Assembly (NCBI RefSeq): GCF_018446385.1
Contig: NC_056002.1
Coordinates: 6,869,474 to 6,933,473, forward strand
DNA length: 64,000 bases
Source: Zingiber officinale
Taxonomy: Eukaryota > Streptophyta > Magnoliopsida > Zingiberales > Zingiberaceae
Direction: 5' to 3'
The translations under genes and the position numbers were made by a program. Positions 12,427-24,163 of the stretch are shown piece by piece (the first letter of the stretch is position 1; each line of letters starts with the position of its first letter). The notes under the pieces were generated by a model. The model was not told where the DNA came from. It did not search any database and worked only from the letters and a program-made list of their open reading frames with translations.

Positions 12427-13315
12427 ATGACCGGAGCTAGCATCTACCCACTAGTGTTCGAGGGAGAGTTCACATTTTGGAAACGTCGAATGGAGATATA
12501 TTTTAAAACCAATTTCAATATTTTACTAACAATTAAGTATGGTTTTGAAATGCCCAAAAGCAAAGAAGGAAAAGAACTTGAGGAGCATCGATGAACTGAA
12601 AAGCAGCGCAACGATTTTACGGCAAATGGTAAGACTAAGTTCCACCTTCTGAGTGTTCTGGCAGCTCGAGATCTCAACAGAATCGACAACTACAAAAGTA
12701 CAAAAGAATTTTGGGAAAAATTCTTGAAGCTCCATGAAGAATCAAAAGAAGCTGAATCTAACTCCTCGATGGACACCGAGTCATCATCAGAAAAATCTTA
12801 AATCGAGGAAATTGTCGGAACAACTCTAATAGACGAGTAACTACATGAAGACAAAGAAACTTCTTCCGAGATGAGCATTAATGAAGGGGGAAAGTCTTCA
12901 GAAGAAAGTAGCGATGAAGGGGGAGCATCGGGCAAGTAAATAATAATGACAAATAAGGTATGTTCCCGATTCCCGGAAGAACTTTTTGACTTCATTAAAA
13001 TGCTTTCTAAAAAAATGTTTAATTTATATAAAAAAAATACAAAGTTAAAATTAACTTTAGCAAATGCATGTAGACTGGAAGATTTTGATAATTTAAAAAT
13101 TGAAAATAAAAATGTAAAAGAACAAATAGAGAAATTGAAAAATGACTATGCATGTTCAAATATTCATCGAAATTTAAAATTTAAAGGACTAAACTGGTAC
13201 TTATGATTTTTTAAGAGCCAAATTAGAAAGTTATTGCCAAAATATGTACCGAGAAAATTTATAATTAATTCAGTAGGTCGAAACTTATATTGAGTTCCAA
13301 AAACATGCTTAGATT
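12427..13315 (+). pseudogene. Copia gag remnant, pol missing
   Basis: The reading starts MTGASIYPLVFEGEF and continues with FWKRRMEIYF and FWEKFLKLHEE, the pattern of the copia gag (UBN2-type) domain. It has in-frame stops near 12590 and 12800. The frame re-opens at 12946-13206 with a Lys/Asn/Leu-rich coiled-coil-like stretch (FNLYKKNTKLKL, IENKNVKEQIEKLKND). Traces of 'VGRNLYWVPK' follow near 13280, a motif of SIRE-like gag proteins. No zinc knuckle, protease, integrase or RT follows; AT-rich DNA runs to the 3' LTR. The element is non-autonomous, by deletion or from the start. Confidence 0.75.
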
Positions 13316-14142
13316 AAATTTTTATGCATGCCTTATTTTTAAATTATTTAAAATTTTTAAATAAGAAAATATTTTTAAAATTTTTTACTGTTATATTATT
13401 TTTTTATTTTTTTAAATATATTTTTAAATTTTAAATTATTTCACAAAGCTAATTTTTGTAAAATTTATTTTTATGTGAAAACTCATCATATTATCCATCC
13501 AAAAAAATATTTTTGAAATTTTTTTTATCATTATTGAATTTTATATAAATTATTTATCTAAATAAGAATTTTATATATTAAAAATTCTTGAAAATTTATT
13601 TTTAAAAAAAAATCTGCAAATTACTTACTATTATACATTTTCAGAAAAATTTCACGAGATTAATAACTATTTTTAAAGTTTTTTAGAAAATATGTATTTA
13701 TGTCAAAAAGAATTTGTTGGTGCTTAAAATAATTTCAATCTTTTATGAAAATTTTTATATATGCTTTAATTTAAATATGTCTGTTCAGCCGTTATAAAAA
13801 TTTTTAAAATTTTTTTAAATCTTAGTTAATGTTTAAATTAATTTTCTAAAAATAGTTTATAAATCATAAAAATTCATATTTGCGAAACTTAAACTTCTTG
13901 ATTTTTTTTTCTTGGAAGATAATCAGTGTTTTTTTTAACCCTATTTTACATTTATTTCAAGTTATTATCATGGAAAACCTCTATTTTTAATATGATTAAA
14001 GGAGGAGAAATGAAGATTAAATCTAAGGAAGGTATCATTAATTTTTTCACATTATTTAATTATAAAATTTATTATCTTACTGTTATTTATTGTTTGTTTA
14101 CCCTAACTTAATTTATGTTGCTCACATTAAAAAGGAGAAGAT
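13316..14142 (+). other. AT-rich non-coding interior of the gag-only element
   Basis: About 830 bp of very A/T-rich DNA ends in the purine tract AAAAAGGAGAAGAT directly before the next LTR start. No gene or structured RNA was recognised. Confidence 0.6.
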
Positions 14143-15075
14143 TGTAAGTACCACATAATAGTTTTGATGCGATCAACCAAGTTTAGTTAGGTCCTATTGT
14201 GGTTTAACCCTTATGTCTAAGTGTGCAGAAACTTAGGAGCACGGGAAGTCGAACGAAAAACGCAGCTAGCGAGAAGGACGACATGGGAGAGAGTCGATGG
14301 GCTCAATGCGTTCGAGGAATGAGGCGCTGCGAAAGAGTACGCTGGCGGATGAGGAGGCACGTGGTGTTTCCGAAGGATGAAAAGCCAGAGCGTAAGATTG
14401 CTCGAGAAGACCAGAAAATAAGTTCGGGTGAGCCCTATTTCGAATGGCCAAAATCACTCAAGCAAGCGAAGTCGGAGCGGAAGACTCAAACTCAAGCGAG
14501 CAGAACCAAAGCGGAAGACCCAGACCAAAAGTCAACAATTCTGTTGACTTTCAGTCCAAGCGCCCGAACCCTCGGGACAGCCTGAGGGCGCCTCGGCTCG
14601 ATGGTGTCGCGGATAGAAGTTCAGCCCGGTCCGGACGCCTGGACCTAGTCCAAATGCCCAAACCAGAAAACTTATCAATTCGTGAGCTGTCGCAATCCGT
14701 TGCGATGCGGATAAAGTTTTATCTATGTCCAGGCACCCCAATCAGGGATATAAATACAGCTCTGATCCCAGTAGTCATGTACAACACACTCTGTATTAAT
14801 TTCTAACTCTTGTCTTAAGTGTTAATGCCTTCAACAATTGTAAGAGGCTACTCCGCCTACTTGAAAGGAGAATATTAGTGGAGTTTTTTATTGTCTTAGA
14901 TTAATAACCACCTAAATTGTAACAAAGTAAACTTGGAATTTTCTCTTACTTTTATGTCATTCTTTTTTATTAACTATTATGTGTTTGTCTTTGCTAAAGT
15001 AGAAAGTAAAAGAATTATCAACTTTTAATTATAGGATTATTCATCCTCCTCTAATCAGCCTCCAAAAGACTAATA
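14143..15075 (+). repeat. 3' LTR of the gag-only copia element (SIRE-like)
   Basis: The LTR begins TGTAAGTACC after a clear polypurine tract. It carries a TATA-like GATATAAATA at about 14748. Its end (about 14955-15075) matches the end of the LTR at 12068-12369, although the terminal CAACA is here TAATA. The segment 'caacaattgtaagaggctactccgc' before the end is typical of SIRE-like LTRs. No target-site duplication with 12068 is visible, in line with a rearranged 5' end. Confidence 0.7.
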
Positions 15076-16240
15076 TTTCCATCTGTGTTACCTCCTCCTA
15101 CGATCCACCCTCTTTAACATTTGAGAACCTGGCCAATATCAAAAACATAATTCATTCATTGAACAAGGTGCAAGCTTCTGTTGGTGAGCCACTAGAAATC
15201 TCATTATAGAGAGTTACTCTGTATTGTCAATGCACCCCTAAAACAAAATCCGCAAATTTTACCTATAAAATTAATTATTTTATCTAATAACTTAATAAAT
15301 AATATCTTATATTAAAATTGTACTATAATTAATCTAGAAAAACATCAATACACTTAAACATATTAAATTCTGATAATATAAAATTGTTAAACGTGAAAAA
15401 TGACAAAGAATTGATAATAATTTTTTATTAGAAGGATATGTCTGTATAATTATCTAAGAGAGACCTTGGTTACGTACTTCAAATAGAAAGAAAATCTACA
15501 CTTCAAATTCTGCAGAATTTAGATGTTTAGCAGGTTTCTTAAAATGCGCTACTAGATTTCAGTTTTTTTTCACAGAATGTCCCATATTTTATTATTTTTA
15601 TTAAGATATATATTTTTCACTTTTTAAAAAAAAAATTATGAAAGCATGAGGTATTTAATTTGGTTTTAACCATTTATTTTAAAAATATTTTAATCCATGT
15701 ATCAGTTTCAATTATCTATCTAAAAATTTAATACATACCATAGTTTTATTTTGTTTTGTTTTATTTTATTTTATTTTTAACTAAAACAAGAAATATAGCA
15801 CATCTATACTTATGTCAAAATATTTTGATATTTTAATTCATCTAATATTTTGATTAAAATTATTTTAAAATTAAGGCTAGATTCGAGCTGCAATCCGAAT
15901 ATATTCTGGGATTGATAAAAAAACACAATTAATAATTTTAATAGAAAAGTCCAATATTATTCTCTAAAATATGTCTATTAAAACAGCGATTTAACAAACT
16001 AACATGTGTTTTTCCAGAACATGTATCTGATTTTGAAAATATCCAAATAACATATACTTTCTGACAAAATTGCATACAATCTTTCTCCCTTTTCTCTCTT
16101 TTGTATGCATGTATTCAATAATTTTTTTCTCTTTGGCAGCAATCTTCCCTATGTTATTGAATTTCGAAATTAGTAAAACGATGGCGAAAAAAAGGTCTGT
16201 ATTGTTAATTTTCTCTTACTGTTCATAAAAACAAATTCTG
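15076..16240. other. AT-rich intergenic DNA
   Basis: There is no gene here. The first 130 bp are less A/T-rich and keep one short open frame (see rejected items). The rest is A/T-rich sequence with homopolymer runs and short stem-like repeats. Confidence 0.6.
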
Positions 16241-17930
16241 AATCATTTTTCATTGTGTTACTAATTTTTAAAAATCGAACACCATCTTAAAAAATTATTT
16301 GAAGTTTATACAACATACTATTGCTAATTTACGAAAATAAGAAACACAGTGTTGTTAAATATTAGCAACACAGTAAAAAAAAAAAAATGATATTGCTGAT
16401 TTTTGAAAATTAGTAACACAGGACACAATATAATTTTTTATTATTTTAATAAAAAATTATTGCCTCTCAAAGTTTATATGGTAATATATTATTGTTGGAG
16501 CAATCTGGATACCCTAAGTTTTGATGTTTAGGTAAAGGTTTAAGTTAGGATTATTATTGTATTTGATATGTATTATGAGTGTGCAGGATACAAGTACAAC
16601 AAGGAAAGTCTAAGTGTGATCTTGACAAAGGAGGAAAGTCCAAGGATGAGTCTTGGCAACGTAAGTCCAAGTGTGACTTGACAATGGATGAAGTCCCGGA
16701 GGCGCGACCTCTTGGCAAAGGAAGACCCGACAACAATGACAAGGCCGATGGAAGCTCCAAAAGGCAAGACGTGAAGGATGGGGAGGCATCCGAGGGACGC
16801 AAGGCTGATGAAGGAGGCTAGCAGGCTAGATCTAGGTTGGTCGGGCGAGAACGAGTGCTGAGTGAATGTACTCGGGGTAAAATCCTAGAATTAGGGGGTA
16901 CTGTAGCAGTACTGTAGCGTTACTGTAGCAATACTGTAGCAGTCGACTGGTGGTTTCATCAGTCGAATTTCCACGAAAGGCAGTCGGCTGCATGTTTTGG
17001 CAGTCGACTCGTAGGCGGGGTTTTCTAACTTGTGACCTATATAACCAAGCATTGGAAGCTTGATTAAGGTTAACGAAATAGAGGTGGTTAACCCCTATTA
17101 GTAGTCTACAAGTGCCCCAGCTTCTCAAGAGTCCTTGGTGAGAGTTTGTGGCGAAGTTTCTCCACCCACAAGGAACTACACGAGCTAGCCGGAGGTTTTC
17201 CGGGGAGTCATCCATCGACGGATCGGGATCGTCCACCTTACGGACAGCCGTGGAGTAGGAGCTTCATCTTCGAACCACGTTAAACAACGTGTCATTGGGT
17301 TTGCTTCTTGTTTATTGTTTTCTAGGGTTAGCTTTGCTTTTGTTTGTTAGTATTTTTGTTTCCGCTGTGCACTAACAAGCGTAGGAAGCGACGATTTGGG
17401 TGAGACGCTATTCACCCCCTCTAGCGAACGTCAAGGTGTCAACAATTATAACAATTATGAAACCATAACTGTTATAACTACATGTGCATCCCGTGATTCA
17501 ATCCAATCAAAAGTTATGTCTCTCAAAATTTAAGTTAGCAACAACATTATTGATTTTCTAAAAATCAACACCATTACGTTGTATTGCTGATTTTCAAAAT
17601 TCAGCAACACAAGGTTGATTTTCTGTATTATTATATTGTTAATTTTTGAAAATCGATAACACAGGATTGATTTTCTTGTTGTTATGTCAATATGTTATTT
17701 TTTTAGCAGCACTATGTTATTGATTTTTAAAAATCATTAATATTATTGAGTATAAATCTCAAACCACTTTTATCGTGTTGTTGATTTTTGAAAATCAGAA
17801 ATACAGTAAAAAATGATTTGAAATTTTTTTTCAGATGAACAGTAAAAAGGAAATCGGTAACGCATAAATAATTTTGTTTGGATTTTTTTTTATCATTGTA
17901 TTGATAATTTTTGAAATTCAACACGTGCTA
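16240..17930. repeat. Degenerate palindromic repeat array, split by a solo LTR
   Basis: Many imperfect copies of a unit like TTGCTGATTTTTGAAAATCA followed by 'gcaacacag' occur on both sides of the solo LTR, roughly 16240-16440 and 17530-17930. Each copy is close to an inverted repeat around TTTTNAAAA, and spacing is irregular (about 40-90 bp). The units are too diverged for a young satellite. They may be an old foldback or MITE-like cluster. Confidence 0.6.
16493..17444 (+). mobile_element. Solo copia LTR, SIRE-like
   Basis: The 952-bp segment starts TGTTGGAGCA and ends GGTGTCAACA. It is flanked by ATTAT on both sides (16488-16492 and 17445-17449). No primer site follows and no polypurine tract precedes it, so it is a solo LTR. 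It contains 'gaaagtccaag' motifs and four copies of a CAGTCGACTG-like decamer at about 16940-17010, as in other SIRE-type LTRs of the window. The end 'cgctattcaccccctctagcg' is also typical. Confidence 0.92.
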
Positions 17931-18660
17931 ACCGGCTAAAGAGAAAAGATTCTTTTAATTATATATAAAAGAGAAAATTGATAAACTCAATTAATCTCAA
18001 TTGCAGGGAAAAAGAGAAATAGAGAAAAGATATACAAAGGAGATGTGGAAACTCTCTTTTACAGCAAAAGGTGATTCGCTCCCCAACGTTCTGCTAATCT
18101 ATCCCTAAATCAATACGAAAGAGATAAATTATACATGCAAATTTTAACATCAAGATCTCATATCGCAACACTTCATATTTTAATCATTTTACCATCCTAA
18201 GAGGATAAAGAGATGCAAAAGAGAGAAATAGATAAAAGAGATGGGATGTTAGGTGTAATTTTTATATAAACAGTAAAAGAAGAGCGACTAGACATTTTCA
18301 AAATCGCATGTCTATTTAAAGAAAATGCATATTCATCTACCTTATTTGATACATCATGGTATTAAGATTATTTTTAAAATATTTTTTAAAATTAATTTTA
18401 TAAATTTAAATATTCTCTATCTCATCACAAATTAGGTGAGAACTTAGATAAACTAAAAAAATGTTTTTTATTATTAAAAATAAATCCAGCTTCAAATTAA
18501 TTTTGAAACGAGGAGAGGCTTTTATTTTCCAATTAAATTGACCTTTAATTAATTTTGAATATTAGAAAATATAAAAAAAGAGCAAAAAAATGGTCTTACC
18601 AACTTTTGTTTCCATTTTTTACACACCACACGACGACCCACATCTCACCCCTTTCCTTTC
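17931..18660 (+). other. AT-rich upstream region of the RNA-binding protein gene
   Basis: This is A/T-rich intergenic DNA that becomes C/T-rich after about 18600. It presumably holds the distal promoter. No ORF with family similarity was found. Confidence 0.5.
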
Positions 18661-18676
18661 TCTCCCTTCCTCTCTT

Positions 18677-18683
18677 TATATAT
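18677..18683 (+). promoter_or_regulatory. Probable TATA box of the RNA-binding protein gene
   Basis: TATATAT lies in a pyrimidine-rich core promoter (CTCTCT before, CTTCGCTCTCC after). Transcription would start about 30 bp downstream, near 18705-18715. The position is inferred from sequence only. Confidence 0.5.
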
Positions 18684-18709
18684 CCTTCGCTCTCCAGCAT
18701 GTGCTCTCT

Positions 18710-19584
18710 CTTCATCCTCCTCCTCCTCTTTGGATAGCCAGATAGATTTTTATATACACATATATATTGGATTGGATTGGATGTGAACAACAGCTCCACC
18801 TCCACCACCCTTTCTTCTGCCTCCCTTCTCCATCTCCCGTTGGATGAGTTGGGCGGAAACGGTGGAAGAAAAAGCGAGCATTAAAGCCAACGATTCCCTC
18901 TTTTATTTCTTTCTTTGTTTACGGTTGTTGTCGATCGGTTGATCTAGGAGGGAGAGCAGAGAGAAGGAGGAGATTGTCCGGTTGGCGATCGCGATCTTCT
19001 TGTTGTTGAACCCCGCGATGCCGCCTCGCAGATCTTAGACGCGCCCCTCCGATCCCTTTCTCGCCTTCGCATCTGACGCACCAGCTTCAGATCGGTGAGT
19101 TGCGATTTCTTCTTCGTTTTTTTTTCTTTCTTTTTTTTTTTTGCCGGATTGGAGTACCTGAATCCAATCAGGTTTGTGTGATTTTGTTCCGGTGGATTTG
19201 GTGCTGTTTCATCCGCGGTGTTGGATTTTGATTTGGCCGGTCTGATTTGATCGAACGTCGATCTAGAGCTTTCTTCGATGACTGTTTTTGGGCCAGATCT
19301 ACGTCATGGGTAACGTGTTTACCTCACTCTTCTCATGAATCTCATCGAAGCTGCCGGATTTTTCGGTGGAGTTGGGGGAGTCTCCGAACTGTTGTTCAAG
19401 TCTGATTCGATCTAATTCGCATCGATAACCTACTTCAAAGTGATTTTTTAATCGCTGTTTCATCCGATTGAGAGGACATTATGTTGACCTTTTTCGTTTT
19501 TGTTTATAATTGATGAAATTGGGCTTCATTGACAGCAACTTTTTACAATCGAAGCTTAAAAACATTTAATTTGCAGAAAAGAGA
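18710..19584 (+). other. 5' UTR with an intron (intron 19095-19576)
   Basis: A GC-rich leader exon ends at 19094 before the donor GTGAGT. The intron starts T-rich and ends TTTGCAG at 19576, followed by AAAAGAG and the start codon at 19585. First introns in the 5' UTR are common in plant RNA-binding protein genes and often raise expression; that effect is not shown here. The transcript start is approximate. Confidence 0.7.
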
Positions 19585-22500
19585 ATGCAGATGGATCTTG
19601 GGAAGCTGTTCATTGGCGGGATTTCCTGGGACACTAATGAGGACAGACTCCGGGAGTACTTCAAAAACTACGGTGAGGTCGTGGAGGCTGTGATCATGAA
19701 GGACCGGAACACTGGCCGTGCTCGTGGTTTTGGATTCATTGTTTTTTCAGACCCAGCAGTGGCTGAGCGAGTTGTCATGGAAAAACACATGATCGATGGC
19801 AGAATGGTAATTGTCTAACCTTGTGTCCTATTTTCAGCCATTAATATGTACATAAGCATCCATGTAGATCTACATGTCAATATCCTTTACCCCTTGCATA
19901 TGATGTGAAATTATTATGGGCTGTAGCTACAGTTTGTTGGATTTGGTTTCAGACAAACCCTATTTAACCGGCACATTGTTACTGAATTGATTATATTGAC
20001 TATTTAGTCGATCAATTTCTCAGGTTGAGGCTAAGAAGGCTGTTCCAAGGGATGACCAACAGATCCTTAATCGAAGCGCCAGTAGTGTCCATGGCTCTCC
20101 AGGTTCTGGTCGTACCAAGAAAATATTTGTTGGTGGCTTGCCATCTACAATAACAGAGAGTGAATTCAAGAAGTACTTTGATCAGTTTGGATCAATTACT
20201 GATGTTGTAGTGATGTACGATCACAACACCCAGAGACCTAGGGGATTTGGTTTCATCACCTATGACTCAGAGGATGCGGTGGATAAGGTGCTTTATAAAA
20301 ACTTTCACGAGTTGAATGGTAAGACTGTTGAGGTCAAGAGAGCTGTTCCTAAAGAACTCTCCCCTGGTCCCAATATGCGCTCTCCTGTTGGTGCATATAA
20401 CTATGGTCTTAATAGAGTAAACAACTTTCTTAATGGCTATACTCAGGGATATAATCCAAGCTCATTTGGTGGATATGGAATGAGGATGGATAGTAGATTA
20501 GGCCTTCCTAGTAGTGCTAGAAATACCTTCCCATCATACAATCCTAGTTTTGGTATGGGAATGAATTTTGAACCGAGTTTGATCCCAAGCCTTGGAGGGA
20601 ATTCCAGTTTTGGCAACAATATTGGGTATGGACGTGGTCTGAGCCCTTATTTCAGTGGGAACTCAACTAGGTTCAACAGTCCAATTGGTTATGGTGGTGG
20701 TAGTGCAAACACTAATTCATTTTTTAGCTCAATGGCTCGTAATGCATGGGGCACTGGAGGCCTTAATTATACTACAAATGCTGCAACTTCCAATGCGTAT
20801 ATGACTCATGGCAATGGGAATCTTGGTGGAGTTGGAAGTAATAGTTTAAATTGGGGTAGCACTGCTCCCATCTCATCTCAGGTTGGGGGGAACACTTCAA
20901 GCTATACTGGTGGGAGTCTTAGTTATGGAGGTGTGGACAACAATTTTGATCTAATCAATGGGGGGTCTGGAAGGAACAATGGCCCTAGTGCTTTGAAAGC
21001 TTCCCGTGTTGGATCAAATGGTGGATTCGAAGAAACCTATCCGGAACTCTATGGTGGCAGTTCAGTTTATGGAGACCCAACTTGGCAAGACCCATCTTGG
21101 CGGTCCTCGTCTCCTGAATTTGGAGGTTCTGGTTCATTTGGTTATGCACTTGATAATGTGCCTTCAGATATCATAGGCAAGGGCTCTGCAGCTTTCATGG
21201 GTGATTATAGCATTACCAATAGACAACCAGATAGAGGTAACTTTTTCAACTCTAGTCATTTTACTTTTGTATAAGCTTTTTTTGTTGTACAATCATGATA
21301 TAGCCCAAAGCTTCAGGATAAATATTAAATTGTCAATTTGTGATATCATTACTCAAAAACACTTTGCTAATAATTAATATTTCGATGCACACTGTGTTTC
21401 AATTCTTCATCCTTTAGGTTGATTAGTTCTGTACATTAGATGTGGATTACATAATGATCCTCTTTGTCTTGATGGTTATAATAAAAATTGCTACTTATTT
21501 TTTCAGGTAGATGTATAAATGCATGCGCCTATGTGCTTATAAATGGATATCAGACCAATCTCATTTCCTACTACATTCGTCTATGGATATTATAGAATTT
21601 GTAGTGCTTATTGACCATTTCATGGTATCATGGAACATACATAATTAACATTCAAAATCACCAAACAACAAACCTTTTTTGGCATATCATTATATGATAT
21701 GAAATGTCACAAACCCATTTTACATTCAGATTTTGTGGGTCAGTTAGCTATAAATATTCTAACAATTTCAGCCATCTTACTAACATTTTTTGGCCTATCA
21801 AAAACTGGATAATTGTTTTCTTCAGTTGTCTATTATATGATATGAACCATCAACAAATCCACCATCTAGATTACATTCAGGTTTTATGGATCAGTTAACT
21901 ACAAATATGCTAACAACTTCACTCCATTTCATTATGGTAGAATGAGGATTGAAACAGCATAGGTTGTAACTACATTTCAACAGTTGCCTTGTCACAATTC
22001 AAGCTCCAGAATTATATAACTCAGATAGTGGACATATGAAAAGGACATAGAGTAATCCCTCATTAGCCTTGAGACATACATTATCCTTGACACATAACCT
22101 TATGGTAATGTATATAACAGTGAAAAATAATCCCTCATTAACCTGCCACTCCATTTTGTGCACCCGGTATGCTTGGCCTTGTGCGGACGTGGGCATATGT
22201 GGCATGTTTTCCAAATATCTGCATTAACTGACTCATTGGTATCTTTGGGATGTGACTCCTGAATATTCACAATGATTGTTTATGATTGTACTTTTTTATG
22301 TTTACAATCCCAGTTGTGGTCCTTAGCATGATGCTGATATGTGCAATGCATTTTGTTTGCCTAGATCAGAGCTTTCTAAACTAGAAGTCTTTTCTTTTAT
22401 AACTCTACACTATTCCTTCAGACTTAATATTCAGAGTTTTGTATCTTCAAACTTTACAATAATGGACTCATTCTTTCAGCTCTTCCTGCTGACCTTGTCC

Positions 22501-24163
22501 ACTTAAAGATTTTCAAATTTTTATTAAAAAGCATTCTTGCATGTCACAATAATAAGTTTCAGCTTCTGAATGAAAAAGGCATTCTTTAACAACTCTACTT
22601 TCTTCTCATCTAAGCTTTCTGCAACTAAAAGAAGTTAGTGCTGCGTTAAATTACCATAGGATAATCATTTTTGTTAAGCTAGCCCTCCTTATCTAAGAAG
22701 TCATATTCCAGCTACCTTGGGTTGATCTTTGTTCTTGCCTGAGTATGGTCATGGGTAGAGGATTCATGTAGTCATTTATCTTAATTCTTGAATTCCTCAC
22801 ACAAATCAGTAGAAGAGGAAGCCATTGTGTCAACCAACAAATGGTTTTATATTGCCCTTATGGGTCCATTGACTTGCTTTGTGATCCTATGCAAGCTTCA
22901 GTTTAACTTGGTGGTACATAATCTAAATTGCCCACATTTGCATTTCAAGAATTGGGAATGTCAATGTGTTGTTTATCATCAGAGCACCATTTAAGAGGTC
23001 AGCTGTGGAAGATACTACTTATGAGTTCCATCAAAATAAAAGTGTTATGCCATTGCAAAGATGACAACAGACCAAAGCATTAATTAGGCTAGTTTTAGGT
23101 GGATTATTTTTTTCAATTGATTCTAGGAATGTTTTCTTGGGGCCCCATCTGCCTTTCCAATCATTTTGTCTGATGATGCAATGTTAATCAGTAGTGTGCA
23201 TGTGAATGAAAAAGTCACCCTCTTCTTAACAATAGGTCTTTGGGGACTTCTTGGTTCTTCATGCTATTGCTCTACCCAATTATTCAGATAGTCATATGCA
23301 TTTATGATATCTATATTAGGAGATAATTTACATGGAACAAACAAAATCTAGATTTGCATATTGCATGGCTTATTCCTTTCAAACATCACGTGGAGTGGAT
23401 GGGAACATTTGCATTACATTATCCCTTCTTGAATTTAATAATTCTTGATCATTGAAAAAAAAAAAACTTTGTTTTATCATGTCACTTGGAGCTCCAGTTT
23501 TGTTTGGATTATCAACTTTACTCCACAAAATTCTAAGACATATTTAGAGTACGCAATTATGTTACTCAGATACAGATTAAGTATCTGACTTTGAGTATAG
23601 ATTTCCTTGTCGACCTCATTTTAAAAGTGGTCAATGGAGGTACTTTGTGTTTGACACAGTTGGGAGGGTTGATTAGGAATCCATTTATCTAAGGTTCACC
23701 AAATGTTGAATGGTGTTCCCTACTTCCATAGTTCCAATATGAAGCTTTATATGAAGTGACATAGAATGAAAAATGTGCTTCAAAAGAAATTAAAGAGCTC
23801 CCATATGGTTCAAGGGGTTACTGTTTAGAGGAGATGGACAATGCTTCTTGTAAATGTAGAAACTTTTGACTTCAATTGTACAATCTTTAACAAATGACTT
23901 GTATGCAACTTAAGGTCATACCTGCCTTTTTTGGGTATGTTTCAACTAAAGTTTTTCTTCTGTTTTTCTCAGTTATTACTTGTCAATATTGAGACACTTG
24001 AGCTAATTTCATGTGTAGCAGAGTGCTTTTTTTTTCTTCTTCATTTCTTTGCTGTTACAAAATTGTCAAAGGAGTTAGAACTTGGTTTATAGTCAGCACG
24101 CTAAAAACATTTCCCTTATTACGATTCTTATACTTTTCTTATTTTTCAGGGATTGCTACTTAA
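19585..24163 (+). CDS. Two-RRM glycine-rich hnRNP-type RNA-binding protein (spliced)
   Basis: Coding exons are 19585-19806, 20024-21236 and, inferred, 24150-24163, giving about 482 aa. RRM1 (residues about 7-78) has RNP2 LFIGGI at 8-13 and RNP1 RGFGFIVF at 47-54. RRM2 (about 107-182) has RNP2 IFVGGL at 108-113 and RNP1 RGFGFITY at 147-154. A short linker joins them, and the remaining 300 residues are low-complexity Gly/Ser/Asn/Tyr-rich. This is the architecture of plant hnRNP A/B-like (Musashi/DAZAP-like) proteins, which bind pre-mRNA and mRNA in nucleus and cytoplasm. The first coding intron keeps phase 0. Exon 20024-21236 leaves one base. Joining it to the acceptor TTTTTCAG at 24149 gives Gly-Ile-Ala-Thr-stop, like the short RGIA-type tails I associate with this family. 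Reading through the donor at 21237 instead adds about ten unrelated residues. The two RRM exons are very sure, the last exon less so. The exact Arabidopsis counterpart is not assigned. Confidence 0.9.
21690..21945 (+). repeat. Imperfect direct duplication inside the last intron
   Basis: Two related segments of about 110 bp begin at about 21690 and 21835. They share TATATGATATGAA, 'tacattcag.ttt', GGATCAGTTA-like and 'ctaacaa' blocks. It is probably an old local duplication or a degenerate transposon within the 2.9-kb intron (21237-24149). The rest of that intron shows no gene. Confidence 0.5.

Noticed and set aside
15082-15207. Short open frame reading CVTSSYDPPSLTFENL-like protein
   Set aside because: It covers only about 42 codons, has no start codon or splice context, and no recognised family; it may be a gene fragment but cannot be supported.
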